A stretch of DNA of 50,592 nt from an uncultured bacterium. GTDB taxonomy: Bacteria > Verrucomicrobiota > Lentisphaeria > Victivallales > UBA1829. The notes under the pieces were generated by a model. That model made no database searches. It was not told where the DNA came from and saw nothing but the letters and a program-made list of their open reading frames with translations. A program made the position numbers and the translations under genes. The stretch lies in NCBI GenBank assembly GCA_900549415.1, contig URNX01000024.1, forward strand, positions 1-50,592. The letters are read 5' to 3'. This document shows positions 22,662 to 30,008 of the stretch, in pieces. The first letter of the stretch is position 1. Each line of letters begins with the position of its first letter.

Positions 22662-24224
22662 ATGGAAGGAAAAAAATCTCCAGTACAGCTCCTGCAGCAG
22701 TATATTTCGGCACGGCGTCCGATCATTTATATCAACCACTTTGACTTTGAAGCGGTTGACCGCATGATAGAATCTGCGTGCAGCTGCATCGGAAAACGCG
22801 GTTATGAAATAGTTGAATTTTCTCCGGCCGCTGGAAGAGTGGATTTCCGGACAAAGAATAAAAAGGGTTCTCTGTCCGGGGATTTGGGCGATTTTCTTCA
22901 GGCGTTCAACAGTTCCCTTTACAAAGATATTGCCAAAGAAACCATTGTGATTCTGAAAGAGGTTCATGACGACATCAAGGATAAACGCATTTACTCTGCG
23001 CTGCAGACAATCGCCTGCAGGAAGAATATGTCTCCTGATATCCCGGGAGATTATTTCCGGATAACGATTGTCATTGTTGACAGTAAAATGGCAATTCCGC
23101 CGGAGCTTGAAAAGTTCGTCTCCGTCATCAATTTCCGTCCTCCGACGGATGTTGAAATCGAAAAAATCTTGAGAGAAACTGCGAAAGCCAACGACGGTGT
23201 CGTTGATGAGGCGTCCTTGAAGGATTTGACGATGGCTCTGAGCGGTCTTTCCGAGTTCGAAATTGTTCAGATTACAAAGCTGGCGCTTGCAAAGCACGGA
23301 GAGATCACAAAGGACGATTTGGAACTGATCTTTGATGAAAAGCGCCAGGCGATTCAGAAATCCGGATTGCTGGAATTGGTCGATACTTCCAAAAAAGTTG
23401 ATATTGGAGATTTTGACAACCTTGGAGAGTATCTGAAGGGAAAAGCTGCCATCTTTCAGGACCTTGTGGATGCAAGGGAACATGGAGTGGATGCTCCGGC
23501 TGGAATTATCTTGGTCGGTATGCCCGGTTGTGGAAAGAGCCTTAGTGCAAGATATGTCGCCAAGAAATTCAATTGTCCTCTTTTAAAATTTGATGTCGGC
23601 CGTCTTCTTGGCAAGTATGTTGGCGAGAGTGAAGGAAATCTTCGGAAGGCTATTCAGGTGGCGGAAGCCGCTTCTCCCTGCATCCTTTGGATTGATGAAA
23701 TTGAAAAAGCTTTTGCTAACGCTACTAATGGGGATGTGATGACCCGAATGTTGGGCTATTTTCTTACCTGGATGCAGGAAAAGACCCTTCCCATCTATGT
23801 GCTTGCAACAGCAAACAACATTTCCAATCTTCCGCCGGAGTTTAAGCGGCGCGGTCGTTTTGATGAAATCTTCAAAGTCGATCTGCCGAAGGGAAACGGT
23901 ATCGCTTCTATTTTCAAGATCCATTTGCAAATGCGAATGAAGAAGCTGACTGGAGGTACAATCCCAGAGGATATTGTTCTTGATGACTTGGTTCAACTGT
24001 GCGAAGGAAAAATGTATTCAGGAGCGGACATAGCCAGTATCGTGAAGTCTGCTGCTGAAATTGCTTATCTGGATGGAAAACGCTTGATTTCACAGGAAGA
24101 TCTCGAAGAGTTGATTGAAAAAACTCCTTCCAGCTGTAAGTCTCAGGAAAATACAGAGGCATACAAAGTCATGGTTAAGGCATTGAAAGAGCTTGATTGT
24201 AAACCTGTGTCAAGGAACACTTAA
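22662..24224 (+). CDS. Ycf46-like AAA+ ATPase
   Basis: A 520-residue AAA+ protein. The N-terminal ~240 residues form a degenerate ATPase-like region (PIIYINHFDFE near 20-30, TIVIVD and NFRPPTDVEIEKIL), as in Ycf46 proteins. The active AAA domain has Walker A GMPGCGKS at 286-293, Walker B ILWIDE at 341-346, sensor-1 ATANN, and the arginine finger in RRGRF at 396-400. The family is related to FtsH/classic AAA domains but has no protease or membrane segment. Known roles are scarce; remodelling of a partner complex is likely. Translation is probably coupled (2 bases after the previous stop), as the ribosome site is weak. An in-frame ATG at 22599 would overlap the previous gene. Confidence 0.88.
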   Translation: MEGKKSPVQLLQQYISARRPIIYINHFDFEAVDRMIESACSCIGKRGYEIVEFSPAAGRVDFRTKNKKGSLSGDLGDFLQAFNSSLYKDIAKETIVILKEVHDDIKDKRIYSALQTIACRKNMSPDIPGDYFRITIVIVDSKMAIPPELEKFVSVINFRPPTDVEIEKILRETAKANDGVVDEASLKDLTMALSGLSEFEIVQITKLALAKHGEITKDDLELIFDEKRQAIQKSGLLELVDTSKKVDIGDFDNLGEYLKGKAAIFQDLVDAREHGVDAPAGIILVGMPGCGKSLSARYVAKKFNCPLLKFDVGRLLGKYVGESEGNLRKAIQVAEAASPCILWIDEIEKAFANATNGDVMTRMLGYFLTWMQEKTLPIYVLATANNISNLPPEFKRRGRFDEIFKVDLPKGNGIASIFKIHLQMRMKKLTGGTIPEDIVLDDLVQLCEGKMYSGADIASIVKSAAEIAYLDGKRLISQEDLEELIEKTPSSCKSQENTEAYKVMVKALKELDCKPVSRNT

Positions 24225-24238
24225 AGGAGTATGTTGAA

Positions 24239-24976
24239 ATGGCAAAGTTTCCAATTCAAATGAGCGGCGTAGAGGTTTATGATATTGAAGGCTTGAAAAA
24301 GCATTTTGAATTAAATGCTTTACTTGAAAATCGTCATAGGCTTTCCGCTTGGCTGAAAGGCGCTGATGAAGATGAGTTGGCACTGCAGGTAAAAGCTTTA
24401 TCTGCAAACATTTCCAATGATACTTGGCTTGATAAAGTCGGGAAAATTCTCGGTATGGAAGCCGAATTGAAAGAGGCTCGTAAAAAGGAGGAGGAGCGCC
24501 AGTCTTTTGCTGCAGCAGAGGCTGAACGGCAGGAAATAGAGGCAAGAAAAAAGAAAGAACTTGATCTTGCAGTTGAAAAAGAAATAGAACGGCGGCGTCT
24601 GGAGGAAGAAAAAAAGCGTCAACGCCTTGCTGCAGCAGAGGCTGAACGGCGGCGTTTGGCGGAAGAAAAAAAACGTCAGCGTCTTGCTGCAGCAGAGTAC
24701 GACGATGAAGAAGAGGCGGTCGATGAAGAGAGTGTAGAGGAGGAAGAAGAGGCAAACTGTGAGAGCCTTGTTGCCGAAAAAGAAGAATGGCAACGTTGGG
24801 CTGCTGTAAAGAGAGAAGAAGCTAGAGAAGATGACGACTTCCATGAATTAAAGGGGCTCAACATTTGGGCCAAGATTGGTATCGTTGTAGCTGTGGCATT
24901 CTTTACTGGCGGTGCCGGACTTATTGTCCTTTTTATCGTATGGCTCTGTATCAAAATTTTTGGCAAAAAAAACTAA
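24239..24976 (+). CDS. Island paralogue A: shared N-terminal domain, coiled coil, membrane helix
   Basis: A 245-residue protein. Residues 4-82 are a domain shared with paralogues B and C in this operon (FPxxMxGVxVYD, then LK, LL, WLxGAxExE and WL). A long charged coiled coil follows (about 83-200, with two near-identical 20-residue Glu/Lys/Arg/Ala repeats and an acidic stretch). A C-terminal membrane helix (about 213-240) ends FGKKN. AAAGGAG precedes the ATG. The stop is just after an eight-A run. With one A fewer, the frame would continue into a Cys-rich module that paralogue B carries fused at its C-terminus. The protein may be a membrane-anchored adaptor for the ATPase. Confidence 0.72.
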   Translation: MAKFPIQMSGVEVYDIEGLKKHFELNALLENRHRLSAWLKGADEDELALQVKALSANISNDTWLDKVGKILGMEAELKEARKKEEERQSFAAAEAERQEIEARKKKELDLAVEKEIERRRLEEEKKRQRLAAAEAERRRLAEEKKRQRLAAAEYDDEEEAVDEESVEEEEEANCESLVAEKEEWQRWAAVKREEAREDDDFHELKGLNIWAKIGIVVAVAFFTGGAGLIVLFIVWLCIKIFGKKN

Positions 24977-24989
24977 AACAGGAGGAAAA

Positions 24990-25214
24990 ATTAAAATCGG
25001 AGAGAAAAAGTGTGCGACTTGCATCTACTGGGAAGGAGAACGGAAAATTTGGTCCTGGGGACAGAAACCGCACAGCGTCGATGCTGAACACATGGGGTAT
25101 TGTCCTGCACGTAAGGGGGGCATTCCCGCAAACTTGTCTTGCCGGTGTTGGAGAGAGTGGGAAAACTTTGAACCGAATCCAGGCGGCAGTTTTTTACGGT
25201 CACCCGGGAAATAA
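24990..25214 (+). CDS. Small Cys-rich zinc-ribbon-like protein (non-ATG start or split C-terminus of A)
   Basis: An open frame of about 75 residues containing CATCIYWEG, GYCPARKGG and SCRCWREW. This CxxC...GYC...CxxW layout is also the C-terminus of paralogue B (CLNCSFWKG, GYCSTWKG, PCSSW). AGGAGG stands at 24980-24985, but no ATG, GTG or TTG follows at normal distance; ATT at 24990 and ATC at 24996 are the nearest codons. Either it starts at a rare codon, or it is reached from paralogue A by +1 slippage or a one-base deletion at the eight-A run (24965-24972). It probably binds zinc. Confidence 0.5.
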   Translation: MKIGEKKCATCIYWEGERKIWSWGQKPHSVDAEHMGYCPARKGGIPANLSCRCWREWENFEPNPGGSFLRSPGK

Positions 25215-25242
25215 ATGAAAAACAGATAAGAAAGGTTTGACA

Positions 25243-26181
25243 ATGACAAAATTTCCGCTTCACATGAATGGTGTGGATGTCTATGATCTTGATGCGCTGA
25301 AGAAAAGTTTTGATATTCGGGCGTTGCTCAAGAATCGGGCAAAACTTGCCGGTTGGCTGAAAGGTGCTGATGAAGAGGAATATGCTCAGAAAGTTAAGGC
25401 TTTATCTTTTGAACTTTCTGATGGAGCTTGGCTTGATGCTGTCGCTCGGATTTTGGGCACTGAAACAGAGCTCGCAAATGCACGAAAGTTGATGGCTGAG
25501 GAACTTCAGCAAAAGTGCGTTGAAGATGAAGCTCGCAAACGGCTTGCTGCAGAAAAGGCTGCAGAAAAAGCTCGACAGGCGCAGAAGGCTGCGGAAGAGA
25601 TGACTCCAGAGAAAATCGCATTGCGGGAAAAAACGGAACATGCGATGGAGCTTGTTGAAAAAACGGAAGCTATAGTGGATACTGGCTTTGAGGAAGATTT
25701 GGTTTTTGCTCTGAAAAAGTGGCGGTATTTTGCTGTGACAGGAGATCTTGTCGAGCGAATAAGAGAAATACTTTCTTTGTCACCGGGAAAGTATGAAAAG
25801 ATAAAGGATCTCTTTGATGACGTTTGTGAAAATAATGCATTGGGAGGCCCGAAGGAAATGTCACGGGCGTTGAATGCCTTAAGTTCAATTGAAATTTTGT
25901 CTGAGGAAGGTATTCGATTTGCCATTCGTCTTTGCCGTTTTTCTGGCGAAACAGAGGTTTTGGACGCTTTGTATCTCTGTACTCTCTTGGATGAAGAGGA
26001 GGATATCATTCTCTTGGAGTCGACATATCAAGCTTATGATCTAAGAGAAGCGAAGACTTGCTTAAACTGTTCATTCTGGAAAGGCGCCCGCTACAATCTT
26101 GAGTCTAAGGGTTATTGCTCAACATGGAAAGGAGAAGTGTCTCCGTCTTCACCCTGCTCAAGTTGGACTCCTTGCGAGTAA
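25243..26181 (+). CDS. Island paralogue B: shared N-terminal domain plus C-terminal Cys-rich module
   Basis: A 312-residue protein. Residues 4-80 are the shared domain (FPLHMNGVDVYD, WLKGADEEEYAQKVKAL, WLDAVARILG). An Ala/Glu/Lys-rich coiled coil follows (about 85-135), then a helical middle region. The C-terminus is a zinc-ribbon-like module with CLNCSFW, GYCSTW and PCSSW. No membrane helix is seen, so it is probably cytoplasmic. ATG at 25243 has AAAGG 7 bases upstream; a TTG at 25237 is in frame. The fused Cys module shows that the separate ORF at 24990 belongs to this family. Role unknown; possibly an effector or adaptor. Confidence 0.75.
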   Translation: MTKFPLHMNGVDVYDLDALKKSFDIRALLKNRAKLAGWLKGADEEEYAQKVKALSFELSDGAWLDAVARILGTETELANARKLMAEELQQKCVEDEARKRLAAEKAAEKARQAQKAAEEMTPEKIALREKTEHAMELVEKTEAIVDTGFEEDLVFALKKWRYFAVTGDLVERIREILSLSPGKYEKIKDLFDDVCENNALGGPKEMSRALNALSSIEILSEEGIRFAIRLCRFSGETEVLDALYLCTLLDEEEDIILLESTYQAYDLREAKTCLNCSFWKGARYNLESKGYCSTWKGEVSPSSPCSSWTPCE

Positions 26182-26210
26182 ATAGATCTTGGAAAGGAGA
26201 GATTGCTTTT

Positions 26211-26699
26211 ATGAAAGAGAAATTCCGCTTTTTGACTTCGTTTTTGCACAGAAAAACTTCTCGAGAAGGAGAAAATGAAGAAAAGTGCAACAAAGCGAAT
26301 TTTCCAAATTTCCCGCTTCACATGAATGGTGTAGATGTCTACGACCTCAATGGCCTGAAGGGGAATATTGATGCAACTGTTTTACTTAAAAGTCAGGAGC
26401 GCTTTGTCGCGTGGCTAAGAGGTGCGGGCGAATATGAATTTGCGGATCAGGTTGAAGCTCTTGATTCTGGTGAATGGCTCGACCAGGCGGCAGCCATTAT
26501 CGGGTTTGAAGCAGAACTTGAATTAGCTTGGAAGAAAGAGGCTGAACAGGCGTTTAGGATGGCAAAGAAACGGGTGCGTCAGCGCAGAGCGAAAGAAGCT
26601 GCGGAAAATAAAACTGTACAGGGAAAAATTACTCTAGGAAAAGACAGTCCGTATACTATCGCCAGAAGCTATGTGGATGATATAAACATTCATATCTAA
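26211..26699 (+). CDS. Island paralogue C: short protein with the shared N-terminal domain
   Basis: A 162-residue protein. A basic N-terminal extension of about 30 residues precedes the shared domain (FPLHMNGVDVYDLNGLK, WLRGAGEYEFADQVEAL, EWLDQAAAIIG). A short basic coiled coil and a 25-residue tail follow. It lacks both the membrane helix of A and the Cys module of B. The domain is slightly shortened before EWLD. The start at 26211 follows AAGGAG at about 11 bases; the open frame before it overlaps paralogue B and is not likely coding. It may be a minimal adaptor. Confidence 0.7.
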   Translation: MKEKFRFLTSFLHRKTSREGENEEKCNKANFPNFPLHMNGVDVYDLNGLKGNIDATVLLKSQERFVAWLRGAGEYEFADQVEALDSGEWLDQAAAIIGFEAELELAWKKEAEQAFRMAKKRVRQRRAKEAAENKTVQGKITLGKDSPYTIARSYVDDINIHI

Positions 26700-26720
26700 T
26701 ACAGAAGGAGGAAACAAAAA

Positions 26721-27725
26721 ATGAGTACGGAATTAATGCTGCTGGATAAATCTTCTCTTCCCGCATGTCAGGAATTGAGAAGAAGCATTCAGATGAATTT
26801 TAATGGACCTGTCGCAGAAATTATTCAGACAGAACTCAATATTTTGGAGTTCGGTATTTCAGAACCCACTTTTGTGCTGGGACATTTCAATAAAATTCTT
26901 GATCTTTATCCGGAAATTGCAAAGTATCCTCCAGAAGAGCAAATGGCGTTACGTCGAGTGCTCCATTCGGCTGCGACGCAATTTGTTGCTGCCATTCACA
27001 TGAATTTGCTTATTAAACAGAAAAAGGCTCGCGAAAATTTCGACATCTTTGTTCAGGAAGTATTTGATACAGCAATTCCTATTATTGCTACGGGTATTCA
27101 GTTGCTGGCTTGCCCGGTCGGAGTTGCTGCCTCTGCTGTAGGGACCGCTGTGCAAGTTCGGCAAAGCGAAAATGACAAGCGGTCAGATCTGAAGAATGAG
27201 CTGCTGTCTTATGTAAATGATTTTAAGAAGAATTGGAAGGAGGAAAAACAAGAAGGAAAGGTTGGCTTTTTTAAGAAAATGTGGAATTGTATATCTTCTT
27301 GGAATGATAAATGTAGTTGCGAGAATGATATGCGCAGGACAGTTGAAAAAATTTACCCTAAATTGGAACGTTATGTAGTATTGATAGGGCCTTCAATAAA
27401 AATAAGTGAAATGGCTCGCGATTATTCCGACTGGCTTTATGAGAAGGATATTGCCGATGCCCGGGCAGAGCGCATAAAAGGACCTGGAGTGGTTGGTGCT
27501 ATTTTGGGCGGTATTGGGTGCATTGTAAATGGATTCATTGCTCTTGTTATGGCTATATGGATGTGTTTCAGTGATAACTATTTTCCCCGCCTTGTCTTGT
27601 CTGTCATATTGATATATCCACTTATAAAGTGGCTGTTTCCGCAGGTTCGGTTTGTTTGGAGGTGGCTGATGTGCAAGCTGCGGAGATATAAACGTATGAA
27701 AATTGCAGAAAAGTTCGATGTTTAA
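26721..27725 (+). CDS. Hypothetical membrane protein, last gene of the AAA+ operon
   Basis: A 334-residue protein. The N-terminal ~115 residues are helical and soluble. Residues ~118-145 form a hydrophobic Ala/Val/Gly-rich segment, and residues ~255-315 contain two or three transmembrane helices followed by a very basic tail (CKLRRYKRMK). A central Cys/Trp-containing linker (SSWNDKCSCENDM) is present. AGAAGGAGG precedes the ATG. I do not recognise a family. In an operon with an AAA+ ATPase and adaptor-like proteins, it could be the membrane effector or anchor. A hairpin follows the stop. Confidence 0.68.
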   Translation: MSTELMLLDKSSLPACQELRRSIQMNFNGPVAEIIQTELNILEFGISEPTFVLGHFNKILDLYPEIAKYPPEEQMALRRVLHSAATQFVAAIHMNLLIKQKKARENFDIFVQEVFDTAIPIIATGIQLLACPVGVAASAVGTAVQVRQSENDKRSDLKNELLSYVNDFKKNWKEEKQEGKVGFFKKMWNCISSWNDKCSCENDMRRTVEKIYPKLERYVVLIGPSIKISEMARDYSDWLYEKDIADARAERIKGPGVVGAILGGIGCIVNGFIALVMAIWMCFSDNYFPRLVLSVILIYPLIKWLFPQVRFVWRWLMCKLRRYKRMKIAEKFDV

Positions 27726-27757
27726 TCTTTTCTGCTATCTGTTCTGTTGTAACAGCC

Positions 27758-27786
27758 CCCCGGCAGAACAATATTGTCTGCCGGGA
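27758..27786. terminator. Hairpin closing the AAA+ operon
   Basis: CCCGGCAGA and TCTGCCGGG surround the palindromic loop ACAATATTG. No U-tract follows on either strand. It separates the AAA+ operon from the convergent GH27-like gene. Confidence 0.5.
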
Positions 27787-27799
27787 GAAAAATGGAGTC

Positions 27800-29056
27800 T
27801 CAATACTTGAGAAATGCCGCGTCGTATGGGGGAAGGTAGAATTCCGCATTGCCATCGGCGGTCGGGGCAACCTCATAATCGCTCCAGAGTTCGCGCAGAG
27901 GGGGAAGTTCGGAAAAGCCGAGATGGTGCGGGGAAAGAACGATGTGACGCGGAAGCTCACTCGTGCTGAAGACACCGATCCAGCCGTGCGAAGAGTCGCG
28001 GCGGTCCGGTGATCTGCGGACGTCGATGTGGTGCTGGAATGAAACCCGGCGGCCGGGAATACACCAGGCGTTGCACTCAAGAACGGCAGGATGCGTGGCA
28101 AAATCAAAATCTTCCTGCGGTGTCCGGGGGAGGTCGCCGCCGAAAATCAGAGGGGAACCGCTCAGCGCCATGATCGTCATCATCACACGCTTCCCGCGCG
28201 GAGTCAGACGGCTCTGACGGAAATCCGTAGTCACCTGGAGCGCGCCAAGCGGGAGCATGTCAAGGTCGGCCCGGAGCGAATCCGAAGAAAGATCCTGAAA
28301 CTCATACCAGCGCTGAAGCTTCTGAAGATTGGTCTCGTCATGGTCCCAGGCGTCCGAAGTGATGCGCACCATGTTTCCGTATTTTTCGAGCGTCTCCCAG
28401 TTCTCCCGACAGCATTCTCCTCCGGGCGAAAGGCTCAGCAGAACCGGGCGCGGAACCGATGCGACCGCTTCGCCGAACAATGCCGCATGGTCCGGGTGTT
28501 CCACAACATCGTCGAGCTTGATGAAGTCAACTTCCAGCTCTTCGGTGAGATATTCGACTTCGCTTTTGTAAAAAGCGAGTGTCCCCGGGTGATCGGCTTT
28601 TGCGGCAACCCAGTATTTGCACCAGGAGCATGCGCCGTCCGGATCGTAAATGTCGCGCGCATGATACGGCGTATCTTTGATCGGTGTGTTGCGCTCGACT
28701 GCGCCGAGGGGGAGTCCGCGCATCATGTGAAGACCGAATTTGATTCCGTTTTCATGACAGCGGTCCGCAAGGGTGCGCAGACCGTGAGGGAAATTGACCG
28801 GCGAGGGGATGTAGCGTCCGAACTCATCCAGATTCAGCGTGCGGAACTGTCCGGCGGCGATGCGCTGCTCGTGCAGTTTCTGGTCGCCGTCCGCATACCA
28901 GCCGGCGTCCAGACAGAAGTATTCGTATCCGTGCGGTTTCAGTTTTTTGAGGAAGATTTCAAGATTTGCGAGCGCCTGTTCTTCCGTGATGCCGCCCATG
29001 TAGCAGTCGAAACTGTTCCATCCGCGCGGCGGAATTTCCGTTTTTTCGATCAGCAT
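27800..29056 (-). CDS. GH27-like alpha-galactosidase-type glycoside hydrolase
   Basis: A 418-residue enzyme with the (beta/alpha)8 layout of clan GH-D. It shows GWNSFDCY near residues 12-19, CLDAGWY near 48-54, the nucleophile in DFIKLDDV (Asp182), and the acid/base region in SDAWDHD (Asp235 or Asp238). SGSPLIFGGD at the barrel end is typical of GH27 and close relatives. No signal peptide, so probably cytoplasmic. The natural substrate may be an alpha-galactoside or an alpha-N-acetylgalactosaminide. AAGGAG lies 7 bases before the ATG. It is divergent from an AraC regulator that probably controls it. Confidence 0.85.
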   Translation of the reverse strand: MLIEKTEIPPRGWNSFDCYMGGITEEQALANLEIFLKKLKPHGYEYFCLDAGWYADGDQKLHEQRIAAGQFRTLNLDEFGRYIPSPVNFPHGLRTLADRCHENGIKFGLHMMRGLPLGAVERNTPIKDTPYHARDIYDPDGACSWCKYWVAAKADHPGTLAFYKSEVEYLTEELEVDFIKLDDVVEHPDHAALFGEAVASVPRPVLLSLSPGGECCRENWETLEKYGNMVRITSDAWDHDETNLQKLQRWYEFQDLSSDSLRADLDMLPLGALQVTTDFRQSRLTPRGKRVMMTIMALSGSPLIFGGDLPRTPQEDFDFATHPAVLECNAWCIPGRRVSFQHHIDVRRSPDRRDSSHGWIGVFSTSELPRHIVLSPHHLGFSELPPLRELWSDYEVAPTADGNAEFYLPPYDAAFLKY

Positions 29057-29082
29057 TTCAAGTCTCCTTGGTTTTTCCCTGT

Positions 29083-29111
29083 ACTATAATCGCGGAGAGC
29101 GGGAGAAACAA
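29083..29111 (-). promoter_or_regulatory. Putative sigma-70 promoter of the GH27-like gene
   Basis: Reading leftward, TTGTTT and TATAGT are separated by 17 bases, about 26 bases before the start codon. Confidence 0.5.
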
Positions 29112-29114
29112 CTC

Positions 29115-29143
29115 TTGAACCGTTGAAAAATGTATGTTATATT
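29115..29143 (+). promoter_or_regulatory. Putative sigma-70 promoter of the AraC gene
   Basis: TTGAAC and TATATT are separated by 17 bases. The -35 boxes of this promoter and of the divergent one are only 3 bases apart, so one AraC dimer could control both. Confidence 0.5.
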
Positions 29144-29180
29144 ATCAACAGTGAACAATATTTTTGCATGAGGGACGACA

Positions 29181-30005
29181 ATGTATTTTCAGAAACGAAT
29201 GGGAATTTATCCGGTGAACACCTTTCTGCAGGCGAATCCGGCGGAGATGGAGGGAAGTCCGTTTTATCTCTGGCAGAGCGGGCGGGCGGTCTGGTGCCGG
29301 AACTTCAGATGCACTCGCGTGGATACGGGAAAGCTGGCGGTGGAATATATCACGGACGGCGAGTTTTGCTGTCTGGATGAGACGGGCTGGCATCCGCTGC
29401 ACCCGGGGGATGTTTTTCTGATGATGCCGTCCGGAAAATGCACGCTGGAATGTGTTTCCTGGACGGGCGCAAAACAGACTTTCGGGCTTGCGGGCCCAGC
29501 GCTTGTTCCTGTTCTGGAATCGCTCGGAACCGGAAGGCGGCTCCGGTATTTTCATCCGGAAAACCTTGTTGAGTGGGAGCGGCGGAGCGGGGAGGCGCGC
29601 GCTCTGCTGAAGGAGGGCGGAAGATCCGCGCTTTCGGCTTTCGCGCTTGAGATTTTGCTTGCCGTCTCGGATTTGTCGCGTCGCGGAGATTCTCCGAAGG
29701 CGCTGGTTCGTGCGCTGGATTTCATCGCGCGGAACATCCGGCGTAAAATCGGACTGCAGCAACTCGCGGAAGAGCTGGGGATGAGCCCGGTTTCGGTGAT
29801 CCGGCTTTTTGTGCGTCACCTCGGTACGACGCCCGGTGAGTACATCCGGCGGAGGCGGATCGAGACGGCGGAGGAACTGCTGCGCTCCGGCGAGTATTCG
29901 GTGAAGGAGGTCGCCGCGGAGATGAACTATTCATCCCCGCAGTATTTTGCCGCGGAGTTCCGCAAGCTGCGCGGCTGTGCTCCGGGCGCGGCGGTGAAAC
30001 GCTGA
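29181..30005 (+). CDS. AraC-family transcriptional regulator
   Basis: A 274-residue protein with an N-terminal cupin-like sensing half (about 1-165) and a C-terminal pair of helix-turn-helices (LQQLAEELGMSPVSVIRLF and VKEVAAEMNYSSPQYFAAEF). GAGGG precedes the ATG. It is divergently transcribed from the GH27-like gene with facing promoters in the 124-base gap, so it is probably a local activator responding to an alpha-galactoside-type sugar. It ends 3 bases from the convergent NifA-type gene. The length is normal for the family. Confidence 0.88.
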   Translation: MYFQKRMGIYPVNTFLQANPAEMEGSPFYLWQSGRAVWCRNFRCTRVDTGKLAVEYITDGEFCCLDETGWHPLHPGDVFLMMPSGKCTLECVSWTGAKQTFGLAGPALVPVLESLGTGRRLRYFHPENLVEWERRSGEARALLKEGGRSALSAFALEILLAVSDLSRRGDSPKALVRALDFIARNIRRKIGLQQLAEELGMSPVSVIRLFVRHLGTTPGEYIRRRRIETAEELLRSGEYSVKEVAAEMNYSSPQYFAAEFRKLRGCAPGAAVKR

Positions 30006-30008
30006 GGT

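Noticed and set aside
24865..25218. -1 frameshift at the A AAA AAC heptamer ending paralogue A
   Set aside because: The heptamer fits a -1 slippery site, but the -1 frame leads to a peptide without the Cys module. The +1 frame is the one that carries the module.
15838..27757. Prophage or integrative element
   Set aside because: No integrase, transposase, structural phage gene, tRNA or direct flanking repeat was found; 'island' is used only for content and composition.
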